From Cruorifilaria tuberocauda (Eukaryota > Nematoda > Chromadorea > Rhabditida > Onchocercidae), in contig JABVXU010000040.1 of assembly GCA_013365365.1 (NCBI GenBank), forward strand, positions 124,001-188,000: a stretch of 64,000 nucleotides of DNA, in the 5' to 3' direction. The notes beneath the pieces are model-generated. The model ran no database searches and was not told the origin of the DNA. It saw nothing but the letters and a program-made list of their open reading frames with translations. The translations under genes were made by a program, and so were the position numbers. Positions within the stretch are counted from its first letter, which is position 1, and every line of letters begins with the position of its first letter. Below, in pieces: positions 57,257 through 64,000 of this stretch.

Positions 57257-58549
57257 ATGATTCCTCGTTATAGTCGCAAAGAAATGTCTTCTATCTGGAA
57301 GGAAAGCAATAAATTTGATATATGGCTCAAAATAGAAAGATTAGCCTGTGAGGCTCAAGCGAAGTTAGGAGTGATCCCAAATTATGTTGCTAAAAAGCTT
57401 TCCAGCACTATTGTATTTGATACTGAACGTATCAATGAAATTGAATTCACTGTAAAGCATGACATTATAGCTTTTTTAACTTATATTGCTGAAAAAGTCG
57501 GGCTTGATGTTCGCTACCTTCATTATGGGATGACAAGTTCCGATGTATTGGATACATGTCTCGCTGTGCAGGTAAAAGAATCATGTGATCTTCTACTTGA
57601 GAATTTAAAAAATTTGCTTGCAATATTAAAAGAAAAGGCTGAGGGCTATAAAGATACTGTATGTATTGGGCGAAGTCACGGAATGCACGCAGAACCGACA
57701 ACACTTGGGTTAAAATTTGCTAGGTTTTATGCAGAGTTCAAGCGAAGCTACCAAAGGTTGGTTAATGCACAAAAAGAAATCTCAACTTGTAAAATGTCAG
57801 GTGCAGTAGGGAATTTTGCAAATATTGATCCGTTTGTTGAAGAATATGTAGCAGAGAAGATGGGTCTTATACCTGAAACTGTTTCGTCTCAAGTGATTCC
57901 TCGTGATAGGCATGCTATGTTTTTTTCAGTTTTAGGTATTATTGCAAGCTCAATAGAAAATGTTGCTATTGAAATCCGTCATTTGCAAAGAACTGAAATT
58001 GCAGAAATCTCTGAGTATTTCTCCACTGGACAAAAGGGAAGTTCTGCTATGCCACATAAGTGCAATCCTATTTTAAGTGAAAATTTGACTGGGCTATCGC
58101 GTTTAATACGAAGTTATATATTTCCTGCATTAGAAAATGTTGCATTATGGCATGAACGTGATATTTCACATTCTTCTGTAGAGAGGTGCATTGCTCCTGA
58201 TGCTTGCATAGTGATGGATTTTGCCTTAGTGCGATTAACAGATCTAATAGATAAATTAGTGATTAATAAAAAAAATGTTGAAAAAAACTTGAGCTCTTCA
58301 AAAGGTCTAATTTTCTCGCAACGTGTGTTGCTTGAGTTAGTACGTAGTGGTTTAACAAGAGAAGAAGCATATGAAATTGTTCAAAGTAACGCGATGAAGG
58401 TGAAACAAGATAATAGTGATTTTCTTTCTGAATTGAAGAAAGATGAGTCTTTGTTTAAAGTTATTGATTCTAAGAAGCTTGAGTCTTTATTTGATGTGAG
58501 TTATTATACAAAACATATAGACTATATGTATAGTAAGGTTTTTAATTAG
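57257..58549 (+). CDS. purB: Adenylosuccinate lyase
   Basis: PurB acts twice in purine synthesis, releasing fumarate from SAICAR and from adenylosuccinate. The 430-residue product has the N-terminal IPRYSRKEMSSIWKESNKFD, HDIIAFLTYIAEKVG with the catalytic His region, the substrate-binding YLHYGMTSSDVLDTCLAVQV and CIGRSHGMHAEPTTLGLKFA, and the fumarase-family signature GQKGSSAMPHKCNPILSENL at about residues 259-278 (family SSxMPxKxNxxxxE). The stop codon TAG ends at 58549 and its last G is the first base of the tRNA-Met gene. Confidence 0.97.
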   Translation: MIPRYSRKEMSSIWKESNKFDIWLKIERLACEAQAKLGVIPNYVAKKLSSTIVFDTERINEIEFTVKHDIIAFLTYIAEKVGLDVRYLHYGMTSSDVLDTCLAVQVKESCDLLLENLKNLLAILKEKAEGYKDTVCIGRSHGMHAEPTTLGLKFARFYAEFKRSYQRLVNAQKEISTCKMSGAVGNFANIDPFVEEYVAEKMGLIPETVSSQVIPRDRHAMFFSVLGIIASSIENVAIEIRHLQRTEIAEISEYFSTGQKGSSAMPHKCNPILSENLTGLSRLIRSYIFPALENVALWHERDISHSSVERCIAPDACIVMDFALVRLTDLIDKLVINKKNVEKNLSSSKGLIFSQRVLLELVRSGLTREEAYEIVQSNAMKVKQDNSDFLSELKKDESLFKVIDSKKLESLFDVSYYTKHIDYMYSKVFN

Positions 58550-58622
58550 GCTGAGTAGCTCAGATTGGTAGAGCAGGAGGATCATAATCTCTTGGCCGTG
58601 GGTTCAAATCCCTCCTCAGCCA
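58549..58622 (+). tRNA. tRNA-Met (anticodon CAT), elongator-type
   Basis: The 74-base tRNA has acceptor stem GGCTGAG pairing with CTCAGCC, a D-arm GCTCAGATTGGTAGAGC, anticodon stem GGAGG/TCTCT with two G-T pairs and loop ATCATAA (anticodon CAT), and a T-arm GGGTTCAAATCCC with one T-T mismatch in the stem. CCA is not encoded (CACTA follows). The first G of the acceptor is the last base of the purB stop. CAT also fits tRNA-Ile2 with lysidine; the stem sequence looks closer to elongator Met, but this cannot be settled by eye. Confidence 0.88.
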
Positions 58623-58704
58623 CTAGTCATATTTTACAAGTTTCTTTCTATATTTATTTTAGTGTGATATAAATTTACTATAATAGTATATATTTTAGTG
58701 TATC

Positions 58705-58721
58705 TACTCTTAAAAAGAGTA
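58705..58721. repeat. Short perfect inverted repeat (7-base arms)
   Basis: TACTCTT and AAGAGTA are separated by AAA. It could be a small RNA hairpin downstream of the tRNA-Met transcript. No T-run follows, so a standard terminator is not supported. Confidence 0.35.
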
Positions 58722-59463
58722 TGTAGTTATGATTTTACTATGATATTTTTCAGGTATATCATTTAAAGACTAAATCTACTTATGAGCTATAAATGAGACT
58801 GTGATACCTTATTGTTAAGGTAAGTAGAAAATGTTAGGAGTTAGATTTAGATAATGAGCCATGATCTCAGGTGGAAATTTATCAGTTTTTCTGATAACGA
58901 TTACCTGTTTTAGTAAAATTAGAAGTAGCATGTTATTTAAAAGTAAAACGTATATGGACAAGTAGAGTCTAATAATCCTTAATTACCTTATTTAAGGTAA
59001 AAAGATCAGTATGTGTTTCACCTTTAACTTAGACTTCTAGTTTTATTAGATCAGCTAGTATTTGTTACTTGTTGTTAACAAGACTATTTTTATATAAAAA
59101 TAAATCATACTAGCATGTATTTTCTGTGTTTTTAACAAAACTAGGCCTGTGAAGTATCAACATGGCGATCTAAATTCACTGAGGCAAATTACCTACAAGA
59201 TTTAAAAGTGGCTCATAACTAAAGTTTATTATTATTGAAATAATCAGAGAGAGTTCTGTTTTATATTATAATTTCATGCACTTAGTAAAAATGTAAGCGT
59301 ATTGTTGCTTTAATATTGCGTAAGATTGCCTTGTCATAGGTGTTTATAGTTTATTTGTTCTTCACTTTAGTAGGAAAGGTTGTGCAGCAGCTAAGTCCTA
59401 AATTGCAATATCTTGTGTGAATATTGATACAGCACCTTATTCTTTGAGCTGCAGATTAAAAAA

Positions 59464-59658
59464 ATGGGCTGTAAAGCATTAAGATTTAACATAAGCAAAC
59501 TCGAGATAAGATACATCATGCCGATAATTTTAAGTGGCAAAAATACAGTGATAGTGCAAAGGAAATGGAGAGATTTTGATCAATATTATAAGAACTATAC
59601 TAGCAGTTTGTTTAATCTGGAAGACTATTATTCTTCAGATCTATGCTTAGTAGTCTAA
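59464..59658 (+). pseudogene. Possible protein fragment, 64 aa, unrecognised
   Basis: An ATG frame with a mixed charged sequence (ALRFNISKLEIRYIMPIILS and later NTVIVQRKWRDFDQYYKNY). It lacks a clear ribosome binding site and has no known family. Upstream on the same strand are other short broken pieces, so it may be the end of a decayed gene. Confidence 0.25.
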
Positions 59659-59818
59659 CAGCTTTTGATATTTATACTTATAAATACTGAAACAGAATTT
59701 TTAAAATGGAAACTTTTAATTAGTTCTCTCATGATTTGGTTTATTCGTTAAACCCTATTCAAAAAGTTTTTATTGGTACTATTGTAGTAGATCAAATGAA
59801 AGTGAATAGTAAATTTCA

Positions 59819-60094
59819 TTACATAGATTCAGAATTATCCCTTATTTCTATGCATATATCTTGACCAAGTGTGACTAATAAGTTAAGCATGTACTCTAAC
59901 GAAAACCCTTCAATTTTTGACTTATTAATTTGAGATACTTTGGGTTGGTCAATTCCTAAGGCGGTTGCTGCTTTCTTTTGTGTTTTGTATTTTTTACTTA
60001 TTAGCTGTGCAATGATTTTTATCAACTTCAGTTTTGTGCTTTTTATGTTATTCAGTTCTATCAGTATTGGATAATTTAATTGTAGATCTTGCAT
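59819..60094 (-). CDS. HTH transcriptional regulator, HigA/XRE-like
   Basis: The 91-residue product has an N-terminal helical part and an XRE-type helix-turn-helix (KTQKKAATALGIDQPKVSQI at about residues 37-56, then LEYMLNLLVTLGQDICIEI). This matches the HTH_37 group, which includes HigA-type antitoxins, phage-type repressors and free-standing regulators. No toxin gene is adjacent on either side; upstream is rpmG, 24 bases away. It is an orphan by position. Its target is unknown. Confidence 0.8.
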   Translation of the reverse strand: MQDLQLNYPILIELNNIKSTKLKLIKIIAQLISKKYKTQKKAATALGIDQPKVSQINKSKIEGFSLEYMLNLLVTLGQDICIEIRDNSESM

Positions 60095-60118
60095 GACAAA
60101 AAACTTTCTTGTAGAGAA

Positions 60119-60319
60119 TTACTTTAATCTTTCTTCTTTAAATAAAACATGCTTCCTGACTACCGGATCGTATTTTCTAAATTCCAGTTTTCTAGTGAGT
60201 TTTTTGGGATTACGCTTTTTTATATAAAAATAACCTGTTAGTTTTTTTTCACCTGTGCTTATTCTTTTGGTTGCACTACTAACTAACTTAACAAGCAAAG
60301 AAACATTTTTTTTTGCCAT
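60119..60319 (-). CDS. rpmG: 50S ribosomal protein L33
   Basis: L33 is a small protein near the E site. The 66-residue product starts [18 protein letters not shown] and ends with [18 protein letters not shown], the standard signature ([14 protein letters not shown]). Between residues 17 and 28 it carries a segment ([12 protein letters not shown]) before [18 protein letters not shown] that is longer than in many alphaproteobacteria and, from memory, like the Wolbachia form. It has no Cys, so it is the zinc-free form. It may be co-transcribed with the HTH gene. Confidence 0.95.
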   Translation of the reverse strand: MAKKNVSLLVKLVSSATKRISTGEKKLTGYFYIKKRNPKKLTRKLEFRKYDPVVRKHVLFKEERLK

Positions 60320-60470
60320 ATTTAATATAATAGTATAATTCTTCTATAATTTTATCACACAGAACAGTAAAAGTCAACTACTTTATACCTTTTAGGTGGT
60401 ATAGATCGCAAGATTCTTGACAACCTGTGGTATGTTGATAATATAGAGTTAAATTCAGAACGAAAGGCAA

Positions 60471-62243
60471 GTGGCAAGTAGTGGTAAAAGGTTACTGTTA
60501 ATAGAAAATTCTATCTGTTCTGATGAAGTGAGAGTTGCTTTGTCAGTTAATAATAAGGTTGTAGAATTTGAACAAGAATTTAAAGAGAAAAAACAGTTAA
60601 GAGGTAATATATATGTTGCCTATGTTAAGCGTATAAAGCCTTCTTTACAGGCTGTATTTATTGAATATGGTAAAAATAAGCAAGGGTTTTTATCTTTTTC
60701 TGAAATATCTCCAGATTATTTTAACATTCCAGAAAAGGAAAAAGAAGCTCTCTTTGAGAATTACTCAAGTAGCGATTGTGTAGAGGAAAATAGTGGTACA
60801 TCAGCAAATATCTCTTTAGATTCTACATCTAATAAAAATATTAATGAGTCCAGTGGTAGTTTTGTAAAGGAGGTACCTTTATATAAAAAATACAAGTTGC
60901 AGGATGTTATTACAGTTAATCAAAAAATGTTAGTTCAACTGACTAAGGAGGAACGAGGTAACAAAGGTGCCTCATTTACAACTTATATAACTTTAGTAGG
61001 TAGGTACTGTATTTTTATGCCAAATTCTATAAATAGAGGTGGGATATCTCGAAGAGTTGAAGATTCTAATATTAGAAAGCAATTAAAAGATATACTCGAT
61101 TCAATAAACTTACCAAAAAAGTCAGGTTTAATAATAAGAACTGTTGGCTCAGGAAAAAGCAAAAAAGAGATTGAACAAGATTATAATTATTTATTTTCAT
61201 TGTGGCAGGATATTCAAAAAAATGCTTTTTCTGCAAATATTCCATCCTTGATTTATAATGAAGCAGATTTAATTATGAGGTCCATTCGTGATCTTTGTAG
61301 CAATGATGTAGAAATTATAGTATCTGGAAAGGAGGCTTTTGAGTCAGTTAGACAATATGCTGAAAATGTGTTAAAAGGCAGTAAGTTACGTTATAGGTTG
61401 TATAGAGGGTTTATCCCAATATTTACTTACTATGGAATTGAGGATCAAGTTTCTGAGCTATATAGCAATAGAGTAAAATTACCTTCTGGAGGTTCATTAA
61501 TAATAACTTTAACTGAAGCATTTGTTTCAATAGATGTAAACTCTGGGAAAATGACTGGGGAAGATAGCATAGAAGAAACGGCTTATAGAACTAATATGGA
61601 GGCAGTGCCTGAGATATCAAGGCAAGTGAATCTGAGAGGTTTATCAGGGCTAATAGTAGTTGATTTTATTGGTATGTTAAAATATCAGTATTGTAGAGCT
61701 GTTGAGTTTGCTGTCAAACAAGCATTTAGAGATGATAGGGCTAGGGTTCAGCTTAGCTACATAAACGACTTTGGTTTGATGGTATTTTCAAGGCAAAGGA
61801 TTAAGCCAAGCATACAGGAAATTAACACTATAGAATGTTTTCACTGCAAGGGAGTTGGCAAAGTAAAATCAAATGAAGTAATTTCTGCATCAATATTAAG
61901 AGAGTTACAATATATTGCTAGTAAGAATCGAAGTGGATCATTTAATTTAACAGCACATGGATCAATTATTGCACATATTTTTAGTAATAAACGCGATACG
62001 GTTTCTACAATTGAAAAAGAGTTCAATATCAAATTAAATGTTAATGCTGATAATAATTTAGGTATAGATGTGTTTGTTTTAAAGCGTGGTGATGATGTCG
62101 ATTCAAACGAGTGTAAGCCACTGCAAAACTCTGGTTATAAAATTGAAAGTAGACGTGATGAGAAAAATGATGATTCAAGTGAATTACAAAATAATTTTTG
62201 GTTAACTAGATGGCTTTCACGTCTTTTGAGCTCTAATAGCTAA
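60471..62243 (+). CDS. rng: Ribonuclease E/G family endoribonuclease
   Basis: RNase E/G cleaves single-stranded RNA, trims rRNA and starts mRNA decay. The 590-residue product has an S1 domain at about residues 35-160 broken by a Ser/Asn-rich loop (about 98-135). The catalytic domain contains LTEAFVSIDVNSGKMTGEDS near 340-359 and GLIVVDFIGMLKYQYCRAVE near 392-411, which hold the catalytic Asp pair (DVNSG and VVDF). The zinc-link CFHC is at about residue 458. The product is shorter than E. coli RNase E and lacks a long scaffold tail. GTG at 60471 has AAAGG upstream and is the chosen start. Confidence 0.93.
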   Translation: MASSGKRLLLIENSICSDEVRVALSVNNKVVEFEQEFKEKKQLRGNIYVAYVKRIKPSLQAVFIEYGKNKQGFLSFSEISPDYFNIPEKEKEALFENYSSSDCVEENSGTSANISLDSTSNKNINESSGSFVKEVPLYKKYKLQDVITVNQKMLVQLTKEERGNKGASFTTYITLVGRYCIFMPNSINRGGISRRVEDSNIRKQLKDILDSINLPKKSGLIIRTVGSGKSKKEIEQDYNYLFSLWQDIQKNAFSANIPSLIYNEADLIMRSIRDLCSNDVEIIVSGKEAFESVRQYAENVLKGSKLRYRLYRGFIPIFTYYGIEDQVSELYSNRVKLPSGGSLIITLTEAFVSIDVNSGKMTGEDSIEETAYRTNMEAVPEISRQVNLRGLSGLIVVDFIGMLKYQYCRAVEFAVKQAFRDDRARVQLSYINDFGLMVFSRQRIKPSIQEINTIECFHCKGVGKVKSNEVISASILRELQYIASKNRSGSFNLTAHGSIIAHIFSNKRDTVSTIEKEFNIKLNVNADNNLGIDVFVLKRGDDVDSNECKPLQNSGYKIESRRDEKNDDSSELQNNFWLTRWLSRLLSSNS

Positions 62244-62263
62244 CTAGAAATCCTAAATGGGGC

Positions 62264-62292
62264 TTGTAATTGCCAGGTTCTATACTTATATA
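62264..62292 (+). promoter_or_regulatory. Candidate promoter for dnaK
   Basis: TTGTAA at 62264-62269 and TATATA at 62287-62292 are spaced by 17 bases, about 40 bases before the dnaK ATG. A good ribosome binding site AAGGGAG lies at 62318-62324. Confidence 0.45.
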
Positions 62293-62331
62293 TCCTATGT
62301 TAGATAATATTATTTATAAGGGAGTTTTATT

Positions 62332-64000
62332 ATGGGAAGAGCAATAGGTATAGATCTTGGGACGACGAATTCTTGTGTTGCGATAATGCAGGGTAAAGAC
62401 GTAAAAGTAATAGAAAATAAAGAAGGAGCAAGAACTACTCCATCTATAGTTGCATTTACTTCATCAGGTGAAAGACTAATTGGTGCTCCTGCAAAAAGGC
62501 AAGCAACTACAAATGCAAGTAATACCTTTTTTGCTACTAAGAGGTTAATAGGCCGTCAACATAGTGATGCTGAGATAAAGAATCTAAATGTGCCATATAA
62601 AGTGTTTGCAGCAAGGAATGGTGATGCATGGGTTAAAACAGATAATAGTAAAGAGTACTCTCCTAGTCAAATTGGTGCATTCATACTGCAGAATATGAAA
62701 GAAGCAGCAGAAGCTTATCTTGGAGAGGAAGTAAAAGATGCTGTAATAACAGTACCAGCATATTTTAATGACTCACAACGTCAAGCAACAAAGGATGCAG
62801 GGAAAATTGCTGGGTTGAATGTGCTTAGGATAGTTAATGAACCTACTGCTGCTGCTCTTGCTTATGGTCTTGATAAGAAACATGGACATACAATAGTGGT
62901 ATATGACCTTGGTGGAGGCACATTTGATGTCTCTATACTTGAAATAGGTGATGGAGTTTTTGAGGTAAAAGCAACGAATGGAGATACCCACCTTGGTGGT
63001 GAAGACTTTGATGACACAATAGTAGATTATTTATTAGACGAGTTTAAGAAAAATAATGGTATTAGCTTAAAGAATGATCCAATGGCCATGCAAAGGATCA
63101 AAGAAGCTGCAGAAAAAGCAAAAATTGAGCTATCAAGTGCAATGGAAACTGAAATAAATCTTCCATTCATCACAGCTGATGCAAGTGGTCCAAAACACTT
63201 AAATATGAAGTTAACAAGGGCTAAGCTTGAAAGCTTAGTCAATGATTTAATTGAGAAGACTATGATCCCTTGTAAAAAAGCTCTTGAAGATGCTGGCATT
63301 TCTTCTAGTCAAATTGGCGAAGTGGTGCTTGTTGGTGGAATGACTCGTATGCCAAAAGTAATAGAAAAAGTTAAAGAGTTCTTTGGTAAGGATCCGCATA
63401 GAGGTGTAAACCCTGATGAAGTTGTAGCAGTTGGAGCTGCAATACAAGCTGGAATTGTTCAAGGTGATGTAAGGGATGTATTATTACTTGACGTAACACC
63501 ACTTTCTCTTGGTATTGAAACCTTAGGAGGGGTGTTTACTCCACTTATTGAGCGTAATACTACAATCCCTACTAAAAAGTCTCAAGTGTTTTCAACTGCA
63601 GAGGATAGTCAAGCTGCTGTTACTATAAAAGTATATCAAGGTGAAAGAAAATTAGCAGTTGATAATAAGCTACTTGGCCAATTTAGTTTAGAAGGGATAC
63701 CACCTGCTCCTCGCGGAATTCCTCAAATTGAAGTAACGTTCGACATAGACGCAAATGGAATAGTACATGTTTCTGCAAAAGATAAAGCTACTGGGAAGGA
63801 GCAGAAGATACGTATTCAATCTTCAGGTGGGTTATCCGATGATGAAATAAGTCGTATGGTAAGAGAGGCTGAAGAGAAGGCTCAAGAAGATGAGGAACGT
63901 AAAAAATTTATTGAAGTGAAGAATCAGGCAGATAGTTTAATCCATTCTACAGAAAAGTCTCTTAGGGAGTATGGTAATAAAGTTCTCCCAGAAGATAAAT
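62332..64000 (+). CDS. dnaK: Chaperone DnaK (Hsp70), truncated by the window end
   Basis: DnaK is the main ATP-dependent Hsp70 chaperone, working with ClpB, encoded in this window, and with DnaJ and GrpE, which are not. The first 556 codons are present and the gene continues past the right edge. Visible landmarks are the N-terminal [20 protein letters not shown], the phosphate loops [20 protein letters not shown] and [40 protein letters not shown], and the substrate domain from [20 protein letters not shown] to [20 protein letters not shown]. The start has AAGGGAG nine bases upstream. The usual E. coli length is 638, so about 80 residues are missing. Confidence 0.97.
   Translation, partial: MGRAIGIDLGTTNSCVAIMQGKDVKVIENKEGARTTPSIVAFTSSGERLIGAPAKRQATTNASNTFFATKRLIGRQHSDAEIKNLNVPYKVFAARNGDAWVKTDNSKEYSPSQIGAFILQNMKEAAEAYLGEEVKDAVITVPAYFNDSQRQATKDAGKIAGLNVLRIVNEPTAAALAYGLDKKHGHTIVVYDLGGGTFDVSILEIGDGVFEVKATNGDTHLGGEDFDDTIVDYLLDEFKKNNGISLKNDPMAMQRIKEAAEKAKIELSSAMETEINLPFITADASGPKHLNMKLTRAKLESLVNDLIEKTMIPCKKALEDAGISSSQIGEVVLVGGMTRMPKVIEKVKEFFGKDPHRGVNPDEVVAVGAAIQAGIVQGDVRDVLLLDVTPLSLGIETLGGVFTPLIERNTTIPTKKSQVFSTAEDSQAAVTIKVYQGERKLAVDNKLLGQFSLEGIPPAPRGIPQIEVTFDIDANGIVHVSAKDKATGKEQKIRIQSSGGLSDDEISRMVREAEEKAQEDEERKKFIEVKNQADSLIHSTEKSLREYGNKVLPEDK

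Larger units (their letters stand above)
58623..59818. other. Spacer between tRNA-Met and the HTH gene, possible remnants
   Basis: The 1.2 kb spacer holds no gene I can name. Near 58705-58721 is a perfect 7-base inverted repeat TACTCTT/AAGAGTA with a 3-base loop, 83 bases after the tRNA and with no T-run. A plus-strand fragment near 59149-59220 reads CEVSTWRSKFTEANYLQDLK, and an ATG frame at 59464-59658 encodes 64 residues including NTVIVQRKWRDFDQYYKNY. These look like pieces of decayed genes. Confidence 0.35.

Noticed and set aside
1..64000. CRISPR arrays, insertion sequences, prophage, rRNA, tmRNA, RNase P RNA
   Set aside because: I saw no repeated spacer arrays, transposase motifs, phage structural genes or conserved RNA cores in the window.

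Overview
The window is a stretch of an AT-rich, reduced alphaproteobacterial chromosome from the order Rickettsiales, family Anaplasmataceae. Wolbachia is the best fit. Supporting signs are the NAD-dependent giant glutamate dehydrogenase next to clpB, a PleD-type diguanylate cyclase, an L33 with an extra segment in its N-terminal part, retained lipid II and DAP genes (murG, dapF), a mitochondrial-type NDUFS4 complex I subunit and a Tim44-like protein. There are no rRNA genes, no insertion sequences, no CRISPR array and no recognisable prophage. The genus call rests on remembered family features and was not checked by a search. The long spacers full of broken reading frames suggest a lineage still losing genes.

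Layout. 1-7.4 kb, mostly minus strand: yidC-ribH-nusB as an overlapping operon, secF and ccmF, separated by spacers with decayed reading frames. 7.4-12.2 kb: a 1.5 kb spacer with a likely plus-strand gene remnant, prmC, and tkt on the minus strand. 12.2-15.3 kb: rpsD, tRNA-Leu(TAA), iscX, a DciA/DUF721 protein, rpmB and lipA. 15.5-24.5 kb: clpB, NAD-glutamate dehydrogenase, a TatB-like protein and pleD. 24.8-29.5 kb: lpd, murG, gshB, a BON-domain lipoprotein and tRNA-Leu(TAG). 29.7-35.4 kb: the proteostasis run tig-clpP-clpX-lon. 36.5-39.6 kb: a Hda-like DnaA paralogue, a 54-residue membrane protein coupled to a Xer recombinase, plsC and rpsT. 39.7-40.1 kb: a broken citrate synthase gene (gltA). 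40.1-46.1 kb: sco, dnaQ and a Tim44-like gene on the minus strand, secB, rpsU and sucCD on the plus strand, dapF on the minus strand. 46.1-49.9 kb: a nitroreductase in a nearly empty region. 49.9-58.6 kb: NDUFS4, a carboxylesterase, an SDR epimerase, dnaE, rpsF-rpsR-rplI, purB and tRNA-Met. 58.6-64 kb: a spacer, an orphan HTH regulator, rpmG, RNase E/G and dnaK, which runs off the window.

How the genes work together. Protein quality control is heavily represented (tig, clpPX, lon, clpB, dnaK, secB, yidC, secF). Carbon and energy genes (glutamate dehydrogenase, lpd, sucCD, NDUFS4, ccmF, sco) point to an amino-acid-fed TCA cycle with respiration. Against that background the broken gltA is the most striking observation: if it is the only copy, the cycle is open at citrate synthase. 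The second is a ribosomal protein S6 whose gene carries roughly 135-140 extra codons inside the normal fold. Several long spacers hold short runs of plausible protein sequence interrupted by stops and frameshifts, and these are reported as low-confidence remnants.
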